Part shown: positions 45,668 to 57,092 of the stretch, one piece after another | How the letters are laid out: each line of letters starts with the position of its first letter | Numbering within the stretch: the first letter of the stretch is position 1 | Assembly: GCF_023702675.1 (NCBI RefSeq) | Contig: NZ_CP098478.1 | Location: 3,534,001-3,598,000, forward strand | Reading direction: 5' to 3' | Source of the DNA: Acinetobacter sp. C26M | GTDB lineage: Bacteria > Pseudomonadota > Gammaproteobacteria > Pseudomonadales > Moraxellaceae | Length of the DNA: 64,000 bases | Translations under genes and position numbers: made by a program | The notes under the pieces: model-generated | Database searches by the model: none | What the model saw: the letters and a program-made list of their open reading frames with translations, nothing else | Told to the model about the DNA's origin: nothing

Positions 45668-46095
45668 GAATGTATCTCTGTTCAGAGTCAGTTTGGCCAC
45701 GCATAACATCACTAAAAAGTGACAACTCATCCTAACCGATCTGAAAGAATTCAAATCAGGGCAAGCGTTATGAGTAAAACTGGATATAAGGAGTGATACG
45801 CAATACTTAATTTTCAGAAAATTTTTCCTAAAAATAATTATCCACATAAGACATTGCGTAGCTTATTTTTTCAAAATAGAGTAAATTAGTCAACATAAAT
45901 TATCACCATTTGATAATTTTTAATTTAAATTTGATTTTTTAACTATAAAATATGTTTATTTTCTCAACTTTCACTTTAATTCATTGATCGCGGATGATCA
46001 GCTTTAAAAGTACATACACGATCTTTCGCTTTTCTGCTATAAAGCAATAAAAAGTTCGGTTTTCACGTTATTTTGTAAGGAGTAGACACCCCATC
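45668..46095. promoter_or_regulatory. Divergent control region between FUSC efflux operon and iclR-type gene
   Basis: 428 bp if the internal FUSC start is right. It contains the perfect palindrome at 45897-45919 and very AT-rich sequence around it. An AAGGAG at 46077-46082 precedes the regulator ATG by 13 nt, longer than usual. No other gene is seen. Confidence 0.5.
45897..45919. promoter_or_regulatory. Palindrome in the FUSC/IclR divergent region (candidate operator)
   Basis: AAATTATCA-CCATT-TGATAATTT: two 9-bp half-sites in perfect inverted order with a 5-nt spacer. Position between a regulator and a divergent transporter operon is typical for an autoregulator's operator. IclR proteins bind such palindromes, but which protein binds here is inference. 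Confidence 0.55.
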
Positions 46096-46875
46096 ATGGC
46101 AATTTCGAGTTTTGGTAAGATTCTCACCGTGCTGGATTTATTTTCAGTTTCACGTCCGATTATCAATGTCGATATCATTTGTGATGAGCTTGCTCTATCC
46201 AAACCAACTGCCTATCGCTATCTCAAAGAATTGGTCTCTACCGATATTTTAAAACGAATTAGTGGCACATCTGGCGATTATACTTTAGGTTCTAAAATCG
46301 CAGTCTTAGATTACATTTCTCATAGTACAGATCCATTAATCCAGATCAGCATTCCCTTTATGCGCGATATCGTGGAACGAACAGAGCTTTGCTGTTTACT
46401 GACTTACTTAAATCATGATTACTGTATCGACCTGCATCATGAGACATTTAAAGAAGCTGAGCTGATTTCTTATGGTCGAGGCTGTCCACGCCCCGTCTAT
46501 GTGGGAGCTTCACCAAAAATCGTGATCGCACATCTCACTAAACAACGCATTCAAGCCTATTATCAGCAGTTTACGCAAGAACTTGCCCAAGTGGGTTTTG
46601 CCCATAATGCCGATGAATTTATGCAACAGATGCGCAAAATTAAAAAGCAAGGCTTCTATTTATCACAAGGTGAGATCGACCCGATGGTGTGTGGCCTTTC
46701 TGTGCCAATTCGCTTTTCGAATAAAGAAGCTCCAATCGCATTAACATTGGTGGCATCAAAGAACCGTTTTGACTTCCTTAATATTCAAAAGTTGATTGAG
46801 ATTCTGCAAGGCAATGCAGCACAAATTGAGCATAAATTTGCGACGCTTTCAGAAAATCAGAACAGTTCAATTTGA
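46096..46875 (+). CDS. IclR-family transcriptional regulator
   Basis: 259 residues. N-terminal winged helix-turn-helix (VDIICDELALSKPTAYRYLKELVSTDIL) and C-terminal IclR effector-binding domain (GRGCPRPVYVGASPKIVIAHL, GLSVPIRFSNKEAPIALTLVAS). Such regulators typically control catabolism or export of aromatic acids. It is divergent from a FUSC/HlyD efflux operon with a palindrome between, suggesting local control. AaeB-type pumps in E. coli are instead controlled by the LysR-type AaeR. Confidence 0.88.
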   Translation: MAISSFGKILTVLDLFSVSRPIINVDIICDELALSKPTAYRYLKELVSTDILKRISGTSGDYTLGSKIAVLDYISHSTDPLIQISIPFMRDIVERTELCCLLTYLNHDYCIDLHHETFKEAELISYGRGCPRPVYVGASPKIVIAHLTKQRIQAYYQQFTQELAQVGFAHNADEFMQQMRKIKKQGFYLSQGEIDPMVCGLSVPIRFSNKEAPIALTLVASKNRFDFLNIQKLIEILQGNAAQIEHKFATLSENQNSSI

Positions 46876-46989
46876 GAATATTAAAAAACATTTACATTTT
46901 CCCCTGTTGTAAATATCAATAAATTCTCATATTATGATTATGTTCTTCAGCATACTCTCCCAAAAGAGCATGACTTTCCTCAGAGAACT

Positions 46990-47018
46990 AAGCTCATTTT
47001 TGTGATGGGCTTTTTTCT
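46990..47018 (+). terminator. Terminator after the IclR gene
   Basis: AAGCTCAT pairs with ATGGGCTT (one wobble) around TTTTGTG, followed by TTTTTCTTG. Confidence 0.75.
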
Positions 47019-47040
47019 TGTCTAGCCATTCATCTGGCAA

Positions 47041-47070
47041 TAAAAAAGCCCTCTAGAGAGAAGGCTTTTA
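47041..47070. terminator. Bidirectional terminator between IclR gene and the minus-strand gene
   Basis: AAAAAAGCC ... GGCTTTT with the inner CTCTAGAGAG self-complementary; the A-run serves the minus-strand gene ending at 47085 and the T-run the plus strand. Confidence 0.7.
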
Positions 47071-47084
47071 CCGCTAAAAATGTA

Positions 47085-48245
47085 TCAGCACACGATTTTT
47101 TGGATCAGTTTGGCTTCTACTAACATCTGCTCAGTCTGATCAGCAGCAATAGACACCAAGTGCTTTCCATTTGAATAAAGAACTGAACCCTGATTATTCA
47201 AGCTATAACCTAGTACACCACGCTTGAATACTGTTTGCTCCCCTGTACTTGAGCACTGGATCAACTCCCAACTGCGTGGAATAACGCCAGCAAATTTTTC
47301 TCCTGCACTTTGATTTTGCTGCAATGCCTTTTGTGCCTTAATCAAATTGCCTTCCACAAACAGTTCTTCTTCAGACTTTTGTCTCGATTTCGCAGGGTTA
47401 CTGCCTGAGGTCGACTTCAAGGATTCACCAGTATAACGCTGGGTAAAGAAATCTAACCAACCAAATACAGCCCGAATAATTTTAAATGGCGCCAATACGA
47501 TATCTTTCAAAGAGTTGTCACTATAGTGTTGATTCTTATAAGGTCGCTTCAAAAAATATAATTGCCCCGCTGCATCAATTTTCGGTTTGTAGCAATCATA
47601 ACGAGAGTCCGCAATAATCGTTTCCAAGTCACCTGTTTTCAGATTCAAACGACACACTTCTCTTGGCCCAATACTGACACTGCCCTGTTGATCATAGGCA
47701 AAACCACAACTATCGTAATAAATAATATCTGGATTTTGTGGATCGAAACATGGATGCTGATCCTGACAATCACCTTCCGTAATATATTGAATCCGATTGG
47801 AATCTAAACCTAAAATACAAAGATGGCGTTCATAGGCATGGCCAGGGCTAGCCGATAAAATCAGCCTTTTATGCTGCGCATCATAATCCATGTGATGAAT
47901 AATAAATTCATTATTTCTTAACACCAACGCTTCGGGTTGCTGTAAGTCCAAGAGTGATTTGATGTAAATCGCACAACCATCCTGCAATTGTGCTGCATAA
48001 ATCATATGTTGATCATCCATTAAAACTGCATCAACAGGATAAACATGTGCTAACTCATCTTGCTCACTATAATTCGTGACCCCCATGAATTGTGCCCCCG
48101 TGCCCGAGGTTTTCCATTGCTTACGCTGCTTGATCTCTTGTAAATTTTTCTTGTACTGACTCACCGCATGACAATCAATGGTTTGTGCTTTTTGGCCTTG
48201 CAATTGATGTAAGACTTGGTCGGATAAATATAATATTGATGACAT
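47085..48245 (-). CDS. Unrecognised protein, possible beta-propeller
   Basis: 386 residues from ATG 48245 (MSSILYLSDQVLHQLQ). A GTG 33 nt earlier with AAGGG just upstream is the alternative start. I cannot name the family. The protein is soluble, with repeated beta-strand segments ending in Asp/Gly and spacing like TolB or oligogalacturonate-lyase propellers (DGCAIYIKSL, KRLILSASPGHAYERH, PDIIYYDSCGFAYD, REVCRLNLKTGDLETI). There is an inserted hydrophobic-basic stretch LAPFKIIRAVFGWLDFF around residue 245, then a Ser/Lys/Glu-rich linker. No signal peptide. Stands alone between two minus-strand/convergent units. Confidence 0.55.
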   Translation of the reverse strand: MSSILYLSDQVLHQLQGQKAQTIDCHAVSQYKKNLQEIKQRKQWKTSGTGAQFMGVTNYSEQDELAHVYPVDAVLMDDQHMIYAAQLQDGCAIYIKSLLDLQQPEALVLRNNEFIIHHMDYDAQHKRLILSASPGHAYERHLCILGLDSNRIQYITEGDCQDQHPCFDPQNPDIIYYDSCGFAYDQQGSVSIGPREVCRLNLKTGDLETIIADSRYDCYKPKIDAAGQLYFLKRPYKNQHYSDNSLKDIVLAPFKIIRAVFGWLDFFTQRYTGESLKSTSGSNPAKSRQKSEEELFVEGNLIKAQKALQQNQSAGEKFAGVIPRSWELIQCSSTGEQTVFKRGVLGYSLNNQGSVLYSNGKHLVSIAADQTEQMLVEAKLIQKIVC

Positions 48246-48366
48246 TGATGTGTGTTCCCAACTTATCGTTTTAAGCACTCACCCTTGTCTAATCAAGCAT
48301 TGTGAGTGCTGTTATTCTCTAATTTTTTTATTTAAATTTGCAGCAACTAGCTGAAGGACTTAAATT

Positions 48367-48954
48367 CTAAGGCTGTTTCAAGTACGGCCAAGCGGCTTTC
48401 ATATAAATAAACATTGACCATAGCGTTAGAATCACCGCAGCATACAGTAAGGCATAGGCCCAGATTTCCAATGGTTTCCAGTTCAACAAGAACACACTAA
48501 TCGCAATCATTTGAAAAGCAGTTTTATATTTACCAACGGTGGACACCGCCACACTGGTACGTGCACCTAACTCCGCCATCCATTCACGTAGTGCAGAAAC
48601 AGTAATCTCTCGGGAAATAATCACAATTGCAGCAAAGGCCATTGAAATCGTCGGTTGCCATTGCACCAATACAATCAGTGCAGCAGCGACCATTAACTTA
48701 TCTGCAACAGGATCGAGAAAGCGCCCAAAAGCAGAGGTTTGATTCAGTGTTCTTGCCAAATAGCCATCAAACCAATCGGTCACTGCTGCAAGCACAAAAA
48801 TTGCAGTCAGTATCAGATGGCGCATCATTCCCCCATGATGCTCGGCAATTCCAATTGCTGGTGGCCAATACGCGATGGCCAAAAACACAGGAATAAGGGC
48901 GATACGTGCCAAAGTTAAAATATTGGGAATGTTCAGGATTTGCCCTGTACTCAT
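48367..48954 (-). CDS. pgsA: CDP-diacylglycerol--glycerol-3-phosphate 3-phosphatidyltransferase
   Basis: Makes phosphatidylglycerol phosphate, the precursor of phosphatidylglycerol. The CDP-alcohol phosphotransferase signature is complete: Asp-Gly-x2-Ala-Arg then Gly and two Asp in DGYLARTLNQTSAFGRFLDPVADKL. Five to six membrane helices. 195 residues from ATG 48954 (MSTGQILNIPNILTLAR); an ATG at 48966 would add MAVF and has no ribosome site. Often next to uvrC in gammaproteobacteria; here a thioesterase gene lies between them. Confidence 0.93.
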   Translation of the reverse strand: MSTGQILNIPNILTLARIALIPVFLAIAYWPPAIGIAEHHGGMMRHLILTAIFVLAAVTDWFDGYLARTLNQTSAFGRFLDPVADKLMVAAALIVLVQWQPTISMAFAAIVIISREITVSALREWMAELGARTSVAVSTVGKYKTAFQMIAISVFLLNWKPLEIWAYALLYAAVILTLWSMFIYMKAAWPYLKQP

Positions 48955-49057
48955 AAACACCGCCATGTTGTTTGCACTAAATATGCATGTTGCACAAAGG
49001 ATGTGCTGAGATTATCCATGTGTAAGCAACTTTATACGAAATGCACCGCAGTGTCGA

Positions 49058-49858
49058 CTAGGCAAAAACGGCAACTGTCTGTCTAAGCACCGCAATTAAA
49101 CGGTTTTCAACATCCCAAACATAGGCATATTCAGTGGAATACCCATGTTCTGCATATTCAGTCACGACTTTGTATTTAAACCAATCTTGAATTTGCCCCA
49201 TGATCGGCTGCAAATAGGTAATTTGCCAAGTTAATGAACTCGCAGGTGCAGGGGTCTTAAACATTGGCAATACCCCAGGCGGCCAGACATCCATTAAGGC
49301 AAACAGATCAGCCAACTGCATGTCACGATTGCTATGTAAACTTGGTGCAAAGCGTCCCCAACCACCAAAGTCAGGCATCTTGCTGCCTGCCATTGGATAA
49401 CTTCCTTCAGCCCAGCACAATTCAAATTGCTGTAAACATTCAGGCATTAACCCTTCAATGTAGAAGGTTTTATCCAGTTGTTCAGCTGTTGGATAATCAG
49501 GCACTTGGGGCAAATTCTGGACATGAATACGCGATTCGCGTTGTAGGCCAAAACTGGCCACCAAAATACTTTGTACGGCATCATCCTGCCAGAGTCTGAT
49601 TTCTAGCGTAGTAACTGATTTTCCTTCACGTAATACTTCAGCACTGAGTCTTGCCTGCCCTTGTTGTACAGGCCCAACAAAAGTGATGTTACAGCTTAGC
49701 AGTTGCTTTGCTGCATCCTGTACCACACTTAGCGCTTTTTGGACCATCAGTCCGGCAATCAACCCACCAAACACAGTACGACCTTGTAACCAACCCGAAG
49801 GAATATCGATCCATTCTTGTTGTTCTATCTGTTGATATAGCGGAAGCAAGGACATCAT
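49058..49858 (-). CDS. Tandem hotdog acyl-CoA thioesterase
   Basis: 266 residues with two hotdog domains, TesB-like/PF13622-type: first LQGRTVFGGLIAGLMVQKALS with its Gly-rich turn, second from LADLFALMDVWPPG. Such enzymes hydrolyse acyl-CoA thioesters. AAGGAAAA precedes the ATG. Sits between pgsA and uvrC on the same strand, with gaps near 100 bp each side. Substrate range cannot be read. Confidence 0.8.
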   Translation of the reverse strand: MMSLLPLYQQIEQQEWIDIPSGWLQGRTVFGGLIAGLMVQKALSVVQDAAKQLLSCNITFVGPVQQGQARLSAEVLREGKSVTTLEIRLWQDDAVQSILVASFGLQRESRIHVQNLPQVPDYPTAEQLDKTFYIEGLMPECLQQFELCWAEGSYPMAGSKMPDFGGWGRFAPSLHSNRDMQLADLFALMDVWPPGVLPMFKTPAPASSLTWQITYLQPIMGQIQDWFKYKVVTEYAEHGYSTEYAYVWDVENRLIAVLRQTVAVFA

Positions 49859-49959
49859 TTTTCCTTCATCATCGAATCAATCTATCTTTCAATGTTTTTA
49901 GTCATTTGTGAATGATCTTTCCGGCACCAATACTGGGAAGATTTAGTCAATCGGTCAAA

Positions 49960-51759
49960 TTATTCATGTAAGATTTTATAAATTGTCCGCGCCAGAACCT
50001 CGCCTAATCCGGGTACTAACATCAACTCTTTTTCCGATGCCCTTAATACGCCTTGTATCCCGCCAAAATGAGTCAATAGATCACGACGGCGCTTTGGTCC
50101 AAGTCCTGGAATCGCTTCTAATACAGAACTACTTCGACGTTTATCTCGCTTAGCACGATGTTTGGTAATCGCAAAACGATGCGCCTCATCTCGTACCTGT
50201 TGAATCAAATGCAAAGCTTTATGATCCTCTGGAAGTTGAATCTTGTTACCATCAGTAAAATGCAAGGTTTCTAATCCGGGTTTACGGCCTTCACCTTTAG
50301 ATACCCCGATCATAAAGGCATCCAGCTCAAGCTCTTGCATCACCTCCATCGCCATATGTAACTGCCCTTTACCCCCATCAATTAACAGAAGATCTGGCAA
50401 CATATTCTTTTTATAGCGACGGATTAGCGCCTGACGCATTGCCGCATAGTCATCACCACCAGTAATATCCTGAATGGCAAATTGACGATAGTCTCGCTTT
50501 CGTGCTCCGCCTTGGTCGAACACCACACAAGATGCAATCGGCGCTTCACCCATGGTATGACTAATATCAAAACACTCAATCCGGTCGATCGGTCGGCCCA
50601 CCACTTGCTCAAGCTGATAAAAGCGCTCAGTTAACTCTAAATGATTACTGAGTTTACCTTTAATTGCATGTTGCACATTCATTTGTGCCAGCTCTAACCA
50701 TTCAGCTCGAGTCTCGCGTACTTTATGCTTGATCTGTACCTTTTTATTAAAGGTTTGCTGTAAGGCTTCTTCTAGTTGTTGTTGGTCTGGCACATCAACA
50801 TTCACAATCAGCTCTGTCGGCACTTCATCGGCAACTTGGAAATAGAAGTTCGCCATAAAGTCACTGAGCATCTGCCCCAAATCATCGCCCAACATATCTG
50901 GGAAATAACTTTTACCACCAAGCATACGCCCATTACGTACATACATAATTTGGACACAAGTCACACCCGCTTGATAGGCAATCGCCAGAATATCGGCTTC
51001 ACCTTTGATTTTAAACACCGCTTGCTGCGCCTGCACTTCGCGGAGTAAAGCCAAACGATCTCGATAGAACACCGCCTTTTCAAATTCCAGTGCTTCTGCG
51101 GCCTGCTCCATTTTCCCAATCAGTTCTTGATTCAGCTCTTTGGTATCACCCTGAAGGAAGCGAATGGAATTATCCACATCTTCTTTATACTCTTCGGGAC
51201 TAATCAAACCCACACAAGGTGCAGTACAACGTTTAATCTGATATTGCAGACATGGGCGTTTGCGCTGCGAAAAATAGCTGTTCTCGCATTGGCGCACATT
51301 AAACAATTTCTGTAATACCAACAACGTGTCACGTGCGCTATAAGCACTTGGATAAGGACCGAAAAATTTACCGATTTGATGCTTGCCTTTACCACGCCCA
51401 CTGGCGATGCGCGGATAGGGTTTATCTGAGGAGACAAAAATATAGACGTAGGATTTGTCATCCCGCAACATGATGTTATAAGGCGGACGATGCAGCTTAA
51501 TCAGGTTTTGCTCAAGCAATAAGGCTTCGGTTTCGGAGCGCACCACCAAGCTTTCAATATCATAAATACGGGCAACCAACGCCTGCGTTTTCGGATGCTC
51601 AATGGTTTTAACAAAATAGCTCGACACACGATTTTTTAGATTTTTGGCTTTGCCTACATACAAGAGTTCCCCATCTTTACCCAGCATTTTATAAACGCCA
51701 GGTAACTGAGTCATATGCGCCAATATTTTTTCAATGTGTTCTCGAGCGTTTGGGTTCAC
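49960..51759 (-). CDS. uvrC: Excinuclease ABC subunit C
   Basis: 599 residues; makes the dual incisions in nucleotide excision repair. The N-terminal GIY-YIG domain reads [21 protein letters not shown]; a Cys-containing region [25 protein letters not shown] follows, then the UvrB-binding UVR motif region, the RNase H-like [17 protein letters not shown] with catalytic Asp, and the C-terminal HhH pair ([21 protein letters not shown]). Complete. Confidence 0.96.
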   Translation of the reverse strand: MNPNAREHIEKILAHMTQLPGVYKMLGKDGELLYVGKAKNLKNRVSSYFVKTIEHPKTQALVARIYDIESLVVRSETEALLLEQNLIKLHRPPYNIMLRDDKSYVYIFVSSDKPYPRIASGRGKGKHQIGKFFGPYPSAYSARDTLLVLQKLFNVRQCENSYFSQRKRPCLQYQIKRCTAPCVGLISPEEYKEDVDNSIRFLQGDTKELNQELIGKMEQAAEALEFEKAVFYRDRLALLREVQAQQAVFKIKGEADILAIAYQAGVTCVQIMYVRNGRMLGGKSYFPDMLGDDLGQMLSDFMANFYFQVADEVPTELIVNVDVPDQQQLEEALQQTFNKKVQIKHKVRETRAEWLELAQMNVQHAIKGKLSNHLELTERFYQLEQVVGRPIDRIECFDISHTMGEAPIASCVVFDQGGARKRDYRQFAIQDITGGDDYAAMRQALIRRYKKNMLPDLLLIDGGKGQLHMAMEVMQELELDAFMIGVSKGEGRKPGLETLHFTDGNKIQLPEDHKALHLIQQVRDEAHRFAITKHRAKRDKRRSSSVLEAIPGLGPKRRRDLLTHFGGIQGVLRASEKELMLVPGLGEVLARTIYKILHE

Positions 51760-51862
51760 GATGTGCCTATTCTCTCTATTTACACCACATGATGTGATGT
51801 TTGCTTAATTTTTTTCAAGTTTTAAATGTGAATATCGTGTAATAGCGAAGCTTATAAATGAT

Positions 51863-52282
51863 TTAGTGCTTCGAAAGCGTTTGATTTAAGGCACTGCAAA
51901 ACGTCTGTTTATCTTTAGGTGAAACCAAAATATGAGTTGTAACTCCATCTTTCCGATAATCAATTCGTAGACGATCCAAAGATAAAGCAGGAGATGAAAT
52001 CAAATTATGACTTATGGAAATTTTCGTAATATCTGACTGATTAATCTGCCACTTGAATAACATCGAACGAATCGTTAAATGTTGTTCTGTCACAATATAA
52101 CGCGTATTAAAAATCGGCCACCATAATATAGCGATCGTCAGAAAATATAGTAGGGCATGTTCAGGATATTCCTGCATGGTGCCTTTCACATACATCGTCC
52201 ATAAAAATTGCAGTAACAAACCTGTCGTTGCAATCACCACACCCCAGAACCACCAATCAATTTTAGAACGAAACGTTTGCAT
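51863..52282 (-). CDS. Small PH-like membrane protein (bPH_4 type)
   Basis: 139 residues. Two N-terminal membrane helices (WWFWGVVIATTGLLLQFLW and HALLYFLTIAILWWPIF), then a predicted PH-like beta domain with TRYIVTEQHLTIRSMLFKWQI and the SSPALSLDRLRIDYRK segment that I associate with the YyaB/bPH_4 (formerly DUF1200) family. Function unknown. Separate from lpxO upstream by a terminator. Confidence 0.65.
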   Translation of the reverse strand: MQTFRSKIDWWFWGVVIATTGLLLQFLWTMYVKGTMQEYPEHALLYFLTIAILWWPIFNTRYIVTEQHLTIRSMLFKWQINQSDITKISISHNLISSPALSLDRLRIDYRKDGVTTHILVSPKDKQTFCSALNQTLSKH

Positions 52283-52335
52283 AGATTTTTAAAGCGAATT
52301 GTTATGAACTAAAAAACATTCTAAGCCAAATTCCA

Positions 52336-52359
52336 TAAAAAAACGCCCTTTCGGACGTT
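52336..52359 (-). terminator. Terminator after lpxO
   Basis: On the minus strand AACGTCC-GAAA-GGGCGTT (one wobble) with a GAAA tetraloop is followed by a seven-T run. Confidence 0.85.
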
Positions 52360-52373
52360 GATGTTATTCAAAC

Positions 52374-53288
52374 TTAAAACACATAAGGACGAATAAAAAT
52401 AAGGAAAAATAAACCAAGCATGATGAACCACTTCAAGAAGTAATAAAGTGAACGATTCGATGCTTTAAGTGCTTTCGCTTTGATACGAACTTGGTAAATA
52501 TAACCAAATGCTTTATTTAATCCGCCAGTTTGATCACCCGCTTCATTAGGTGAACTCGCAGCCGTCATCACACTTTTACCAAACCAGTGATTAAACTTCT
52601 CCATAAAACGGGTCTTTAATGGACGCTCTACATCTGCGAAGAAAATAATACGGTTTTGATCTGTGGTATTTTCAGCATAGTGAATATAAGTTTCATCAAA
52701 TACCACGCTCTCACCATCACGCCAAGAATAACGCTCGCCATCGACATCGATAAAGCAGCGATCATCATTGGGTGTGATTAGGCCTAAATGGTAGCGTAAT
52801 GAACCTGCATATGGATCACGATGACGAACCAAACGGCTGTCTGGTGCCAATTCAGTAAACATTGCAGCTTTAATTGTTGGCAAAGTCTTTAGCAATGCGG
52901 TTGTTTTAGGACAAAGTTCCGCAGCTGATGGATGCGCTGAGTCATACCATTTCAGATAGAAACGTTTCCAACCTGTTTTGAAGAATGAGTTAAAACCCAA
53001 GTCATCATAACTACTCGATGCTTTAATCCCACCTTTGTCATACAAGGCTTTTGCTTCATCACGAATCATTTCCCAATTTTCATCCAAAACCTTTAAGTCT
53101 TGAAAATGTTGGGTGTCAATGTACGGTTGATTCGGCACTTTTGAAAACATGTACATTAAAAAATTAATGGGTGCGAGAATCGTAGAATGGTCAAAAAATT
53201 GACGATAAAACGAATGCTTTACTTTACCACGGCGCTGAATATACAGTGCCGAAATGATAAAAATCGCTAATATGATCCACTTAATCAT
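52374..53288 (-). CDS. lpxO: Lipid A hydroxylase LpxO
   Basis: 304 residues; Fe(II)/2-oxoglutarate-dependent aspartyl/asparaginyl beta-hydroxylase-fold enzyme that 2-hydroxylates a secondary acyl chain of lipid A. Metal ligands are visible in RHRDPYAGSLRYHLGL (His and Asp) and DETYIHYAENT (distal His), and the 2-oxoglutarate-binding Arg near PLKTR. A membrane helix at each end (IKWIILAIFIISALYI and YYFLKWFIMLGLFFLIFI) anchors it. The modification affects polymyxin and innate-immune recognition in Salmonella and Acinetobacter. Confidence 0.93.
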   Translation of the reverse strand: MIKWIILAIFIISALYIQRRGKVKHSFYRQFFDHSTILAPINFLMYMFSKVPNQPYIDTQHFQDLKVLDENWEMIRDEAKALYDKGGIKASSSYDDLGFNSFFKTGWKRFYLKWYDSAHPSAAELCPKTTALLKTLPTIKAAMFTELAPDSRLVRHRDPYAGSLRYHLGLITPNDDRCFIDVDGERYSWRDGESVVFDETYIHYAENTTDQNRIIFFADVERPLKTRFMEKFNHWFGKSVMTAASSPNEAGDQTGGLNKAFGYIYQVRIKAKALKASNRSLYYFLKWFIMLGLFFLIFIRPYVF

Positions 53289-53683
53289 AGATTACTCTAT
53301 CTTCTTAGCTGAAAACCAAATGCCAGTTTGATTTATCAAATCTCAAAATCGCACTCAAAATAAGCCTGTTATTCTAGCAAATTTGTCGGCTTAAATACCA
53401 ATTTGCTTTACCTAAATCGGACAAAAGCGATTTTTAAATTCCCGATCACAATCAAGGAGTAAACACTCTATTCTGGTAGAAAAACTTATTTTTATTCATG
53501 ATTTAGCAGTTCAAGTCCAAGATTACAATAAATTGATGACCCTAGCGTCACGGCTTGATACAACTTGTTATGTCCTTTTTGGATATAGTTATCGTAAGAT
53601 TAGCGAAGCTTTTTTTGTGTGCCTAAGTGCACACATGCTTTATGACATCCACTCAGAATCCTCCACAACAAGGGAGATCAGGC
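53289..53683. other. Intergenic region between lpxO and fadB
   Basis: 395 bp holding the divergent promoters of lpxO and fadBA. I saw no RNA gene, and no operator I could name with confidence (FadR- or PsrA-type sites were not clear). GGGAG at 53672-53676 is the fadB ribosome site. Confidence 0.4.
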
Positions 53684-55837
53684 ATGATCCACGCTGGCAA
53701 TGCCATTACCGTCCAAATGCTTGCGGACGGAATTGCAGAATTCCGCTTTGACTTACAAGGTGAGTCGGTTAATAAATTTAACCGTGCAACCATCGAAGAC
53801 TTCCAAGCAGCGATTGCTGCAGTGAAAGCCAATAACGATATTAAAGGCTTAGTTGTTACCTCTGGCAAATCAACATTTATCGTTGGTGCTGACATCACTG
53901 AATTTGGCCAAAACTTCGCTGCGGGTGAACAAGCGATTGTTGATTGGCTTATGCCTGTACACGAGATCTTCAACAGTTTTGAAGATTTAGATCTACCTAA
54001 AGTTGCTGCGATCAATGGTACAGCGCTTGGTGGTGGTTTCGAAATGTGCTTGGTGTGTGACTATCGTGTGATGTCAGAACAAGCACAAGTCGGCTTACCA
54101 GAAATCAAATTGGGTATCTATCCTGGTTTTGGTGGTAGCGTACGTTTAAGCCGTTTAATCGGTATCGACAATGCCGTTGAATGGATGGCAATGGCGAACC
54201 CGAAAAAACCAGCTGCTGCACTAAAAGATGGTGCTGTAGATGCGGTTGTTGCTGCCGACAAACTACAAGAAGCTGCTGTTGACTTAGTTAAACAAGCGAT
54301 TGCTGGTCGTTTGAACTGGAAAGCAAAGCGCCAAGAAAAATTAGATGCAATCAAATTGAACCCACTTGAACAAATGATGGCGTTCAATACGGCGAAAGGT
54401 GCGGTTCTTGCGAAAGCAAACCCTGCTCAATACCCTGCTCCAAAATTATTGCTTGATTCATTACAAGCTGGTGCAAGCTCAACACGTGATGACGCGTTAA
54501 AAGCAGAAGCACAAGGTTTTGCAAAAGCAGCAGTTACGCCACAAGCAGGTGCATTGATTGGTTTATTCATCAATGACCAAGTGGTGAAGAAAACTGCGAA
54601 GAAATATGAGAAAGGTGCTCATCCTGTTAACCAAGCAGCTGTATTAGGTGCGGGTATCATGGGTGGTGGTATTGCTTACCAAGCGGCAAGCAAAGGCACA
54701 CCAATTATCATGAAAGACATTGGTAACCCACAACTTGCACTCGGTATGAAAGAAGCGAATGGCTTGCTGACCAAGCAAGTTGAACGCAAGAAAATGAAAC
54801 CTGCGCAAATGGGTGAAACACTGGCTCGCATCCGTCCAACTTTAAGCTATGACGAGTTTAAAGAAGTGGATATCGTGATCGAAGCCGTGACTGAAAATCC
54901 AAAAGTAAAAGAAATCGTTCTTGCTGATACTGAAAAGCATGTTCGTGAAAATACGATCATTGCATCTAACACATCAACAATTTCAATTACACGTTTGGCG
55001 AAAGCATTACAACGTCCTGAAAACTTTGTTGGTATGCACTTCTTCAACCCAGTACACATGATGCCACTTGTAGAAGTGATTCGTGGTGAAAAGACGTCTG
55101 AAGAAGCGATCGCAACAACTGTTGTTCTTGCTCAAAAAATGGGTAAAACACCAATCGTTGTTAACGACTGCCCAGGCTTCTTGGTAAACCGCGTATTGTT
55201 CCCTTACTTTGGTGCATTCGACCTGCTTGTAAAAGACGGTGCAGATTTCCAGCAAGTTGACAATGTGATGGCGAAATTCGGCTGGCCTATGGGTCCTGCA
55301 TACTTGATCGACGTTGTTGGTATCGATACAGGTGTTCATGGCGCAGAAGTAATGGCTGAAGGTTTCCCTGACCGTATGAAGCCAGACTACAAAGGTTCTA
55401 TCGAAGCGATGTACGAAGCAAAACGTCTTGGTCAAAAGAACGACGTTGGTTTCTACAAATACGTGTTAGATAAGAAAGGCAAGAAAGCGAAAACTGTTGA
55501 TCCAACAGCATACGAAATTATTGCACCGTTCGTTACTGGCGAAAAACGCGAATTTGATAATCAAGAAATCATCGACCGTATGATGCTTGCTTTCTGTAAC
55601 GAAACAGTTCGTTGCTTAGAAGACAACATCGTTGCAACTGCTTCTGAAGCAGACATGGCCATGATCATGGGTGTAGGTTTCCCTCCATTCCGTGGTGGTC
55701 CATGCCGTTACATCGACCAAACAGGTGTTGCTGAATACGTTGCGCTTTGCGACAAATATGCACACTTAGGTAAGGCTTATGAAGCGCCACAAATGTTGCG
55801 TGACATGGCTGCTAACAACACAAAATTCTACGGTTAA
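53684..55837 (+). CDS. fadB: Fatty acid oxidation complex alpha subunit FadB
   Basis: 717 residues from ATG 53684 ([10 protein letters not shown]). I chose this start for the GGGAG upstream and because E. coli FadB begins in a similar way; the in-frame ATG at 53627 adds 19 unconserved residues. Two-part enzyme: N-terminal crotonase domain (enoyl-CoA hydratase, with [17 protein letters not shown] and [21 protein letters not shown]), then the 3-hydroxyacyl-CoA dehydrogenase NAD domain ([20 protein letters not shown]) and catalytic His in [15 protein letters not shown]. Forms the FadBA complex with the thiolase that follows 12 nt later. Confidence 0.96.
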   Translation: MIHAGNAITVQMLADGIAEFRFDLQGESVNKFNRATIEDFQAAIAAVKANNDIKGLVVTSGKSTFIVGADITEFGQNFAAGEQAIVDWLMPVHEIFNSFEDLDLPKVAAINGTALGGGFEMCLVCDYRVMSEQAQVGLPEIKLGIYPGFGGSVRLSRLIGIDNAVEWMAMANPKKPAAALKDGAVDAVVAADKLQEAAVDLVKQAIAGRLNWKAKRQEKLDAIKLNPLEQMMAFNTAKGAVLAKANPAQYPAPKLLLDSLQAGASSTRDDALKAEAQGFAKAAVTPQAGALIGLFINDQVVKKTAKKYEKGAHPVNQAAVLGAGIMGGGIAYQAASKGTPIIMKDIGNPQLALGMKEANGLLTKQVERKKMKPAQMGETLARIRPTLSYDEFKEVDIVIEAVTENPKVKEIVLADTEKHVRENTIIASNTSTISITRLAKALQRPENFVGMHFFNPVHMMPLVEVIRGEKTSEEAIATTVVLAQKMGKTPIVVNDCPGFLVNRVLFPYFGAFDLLVKDGADFQQVDNVMAKFGWPMGPAYLIDVVGIDTGVHGAEVMAEGFPDRMKPDYKGSIEAMYEAKRLGQKNDVGFYKYVLDKKGKKAKTVDPTAYEIIAPFVTGEKREFDNQEIIDRMMLAFCNETVRCLEDNIVATASEADMAMIMGVGFPPFRGGPCRYIDQTGVAEYVALCDKYAHLGKAYEAPQMLRDMAANNTKFYG

Positions 55838-55849
55838 GGAGCGACGTGA

Positions 55850-57022
<1,173 letters not shown>

Positions 57023-57040
57023 TCAACACTGAGATAAAAT

Positions 57041-57070
57041 AAAAATCCCCGCACTTTGCGGGGATTTTTA
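57041..57070. terminator. Rho-independent terminator after fadA
   Basis: AAAAATCCCCGC-ACTTT-GCGGGGATTTTTA: GC-rich stem with A-run and T-run, usable from both sides; the minus-strand gene at 57093 can share it. Confidence 0.92.
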
Positions 57071-57092
57071 TTTTCAAAATAGAAGAGAGTTC

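Noticed and set aside
46077..46096. Alternative start for the IclR gene because AAGGAG is 13 nt away
   Set aside because: No ATG, GTG or TTG in frame lies closer, and the protein N-terminus fits the family from ATG 46096.
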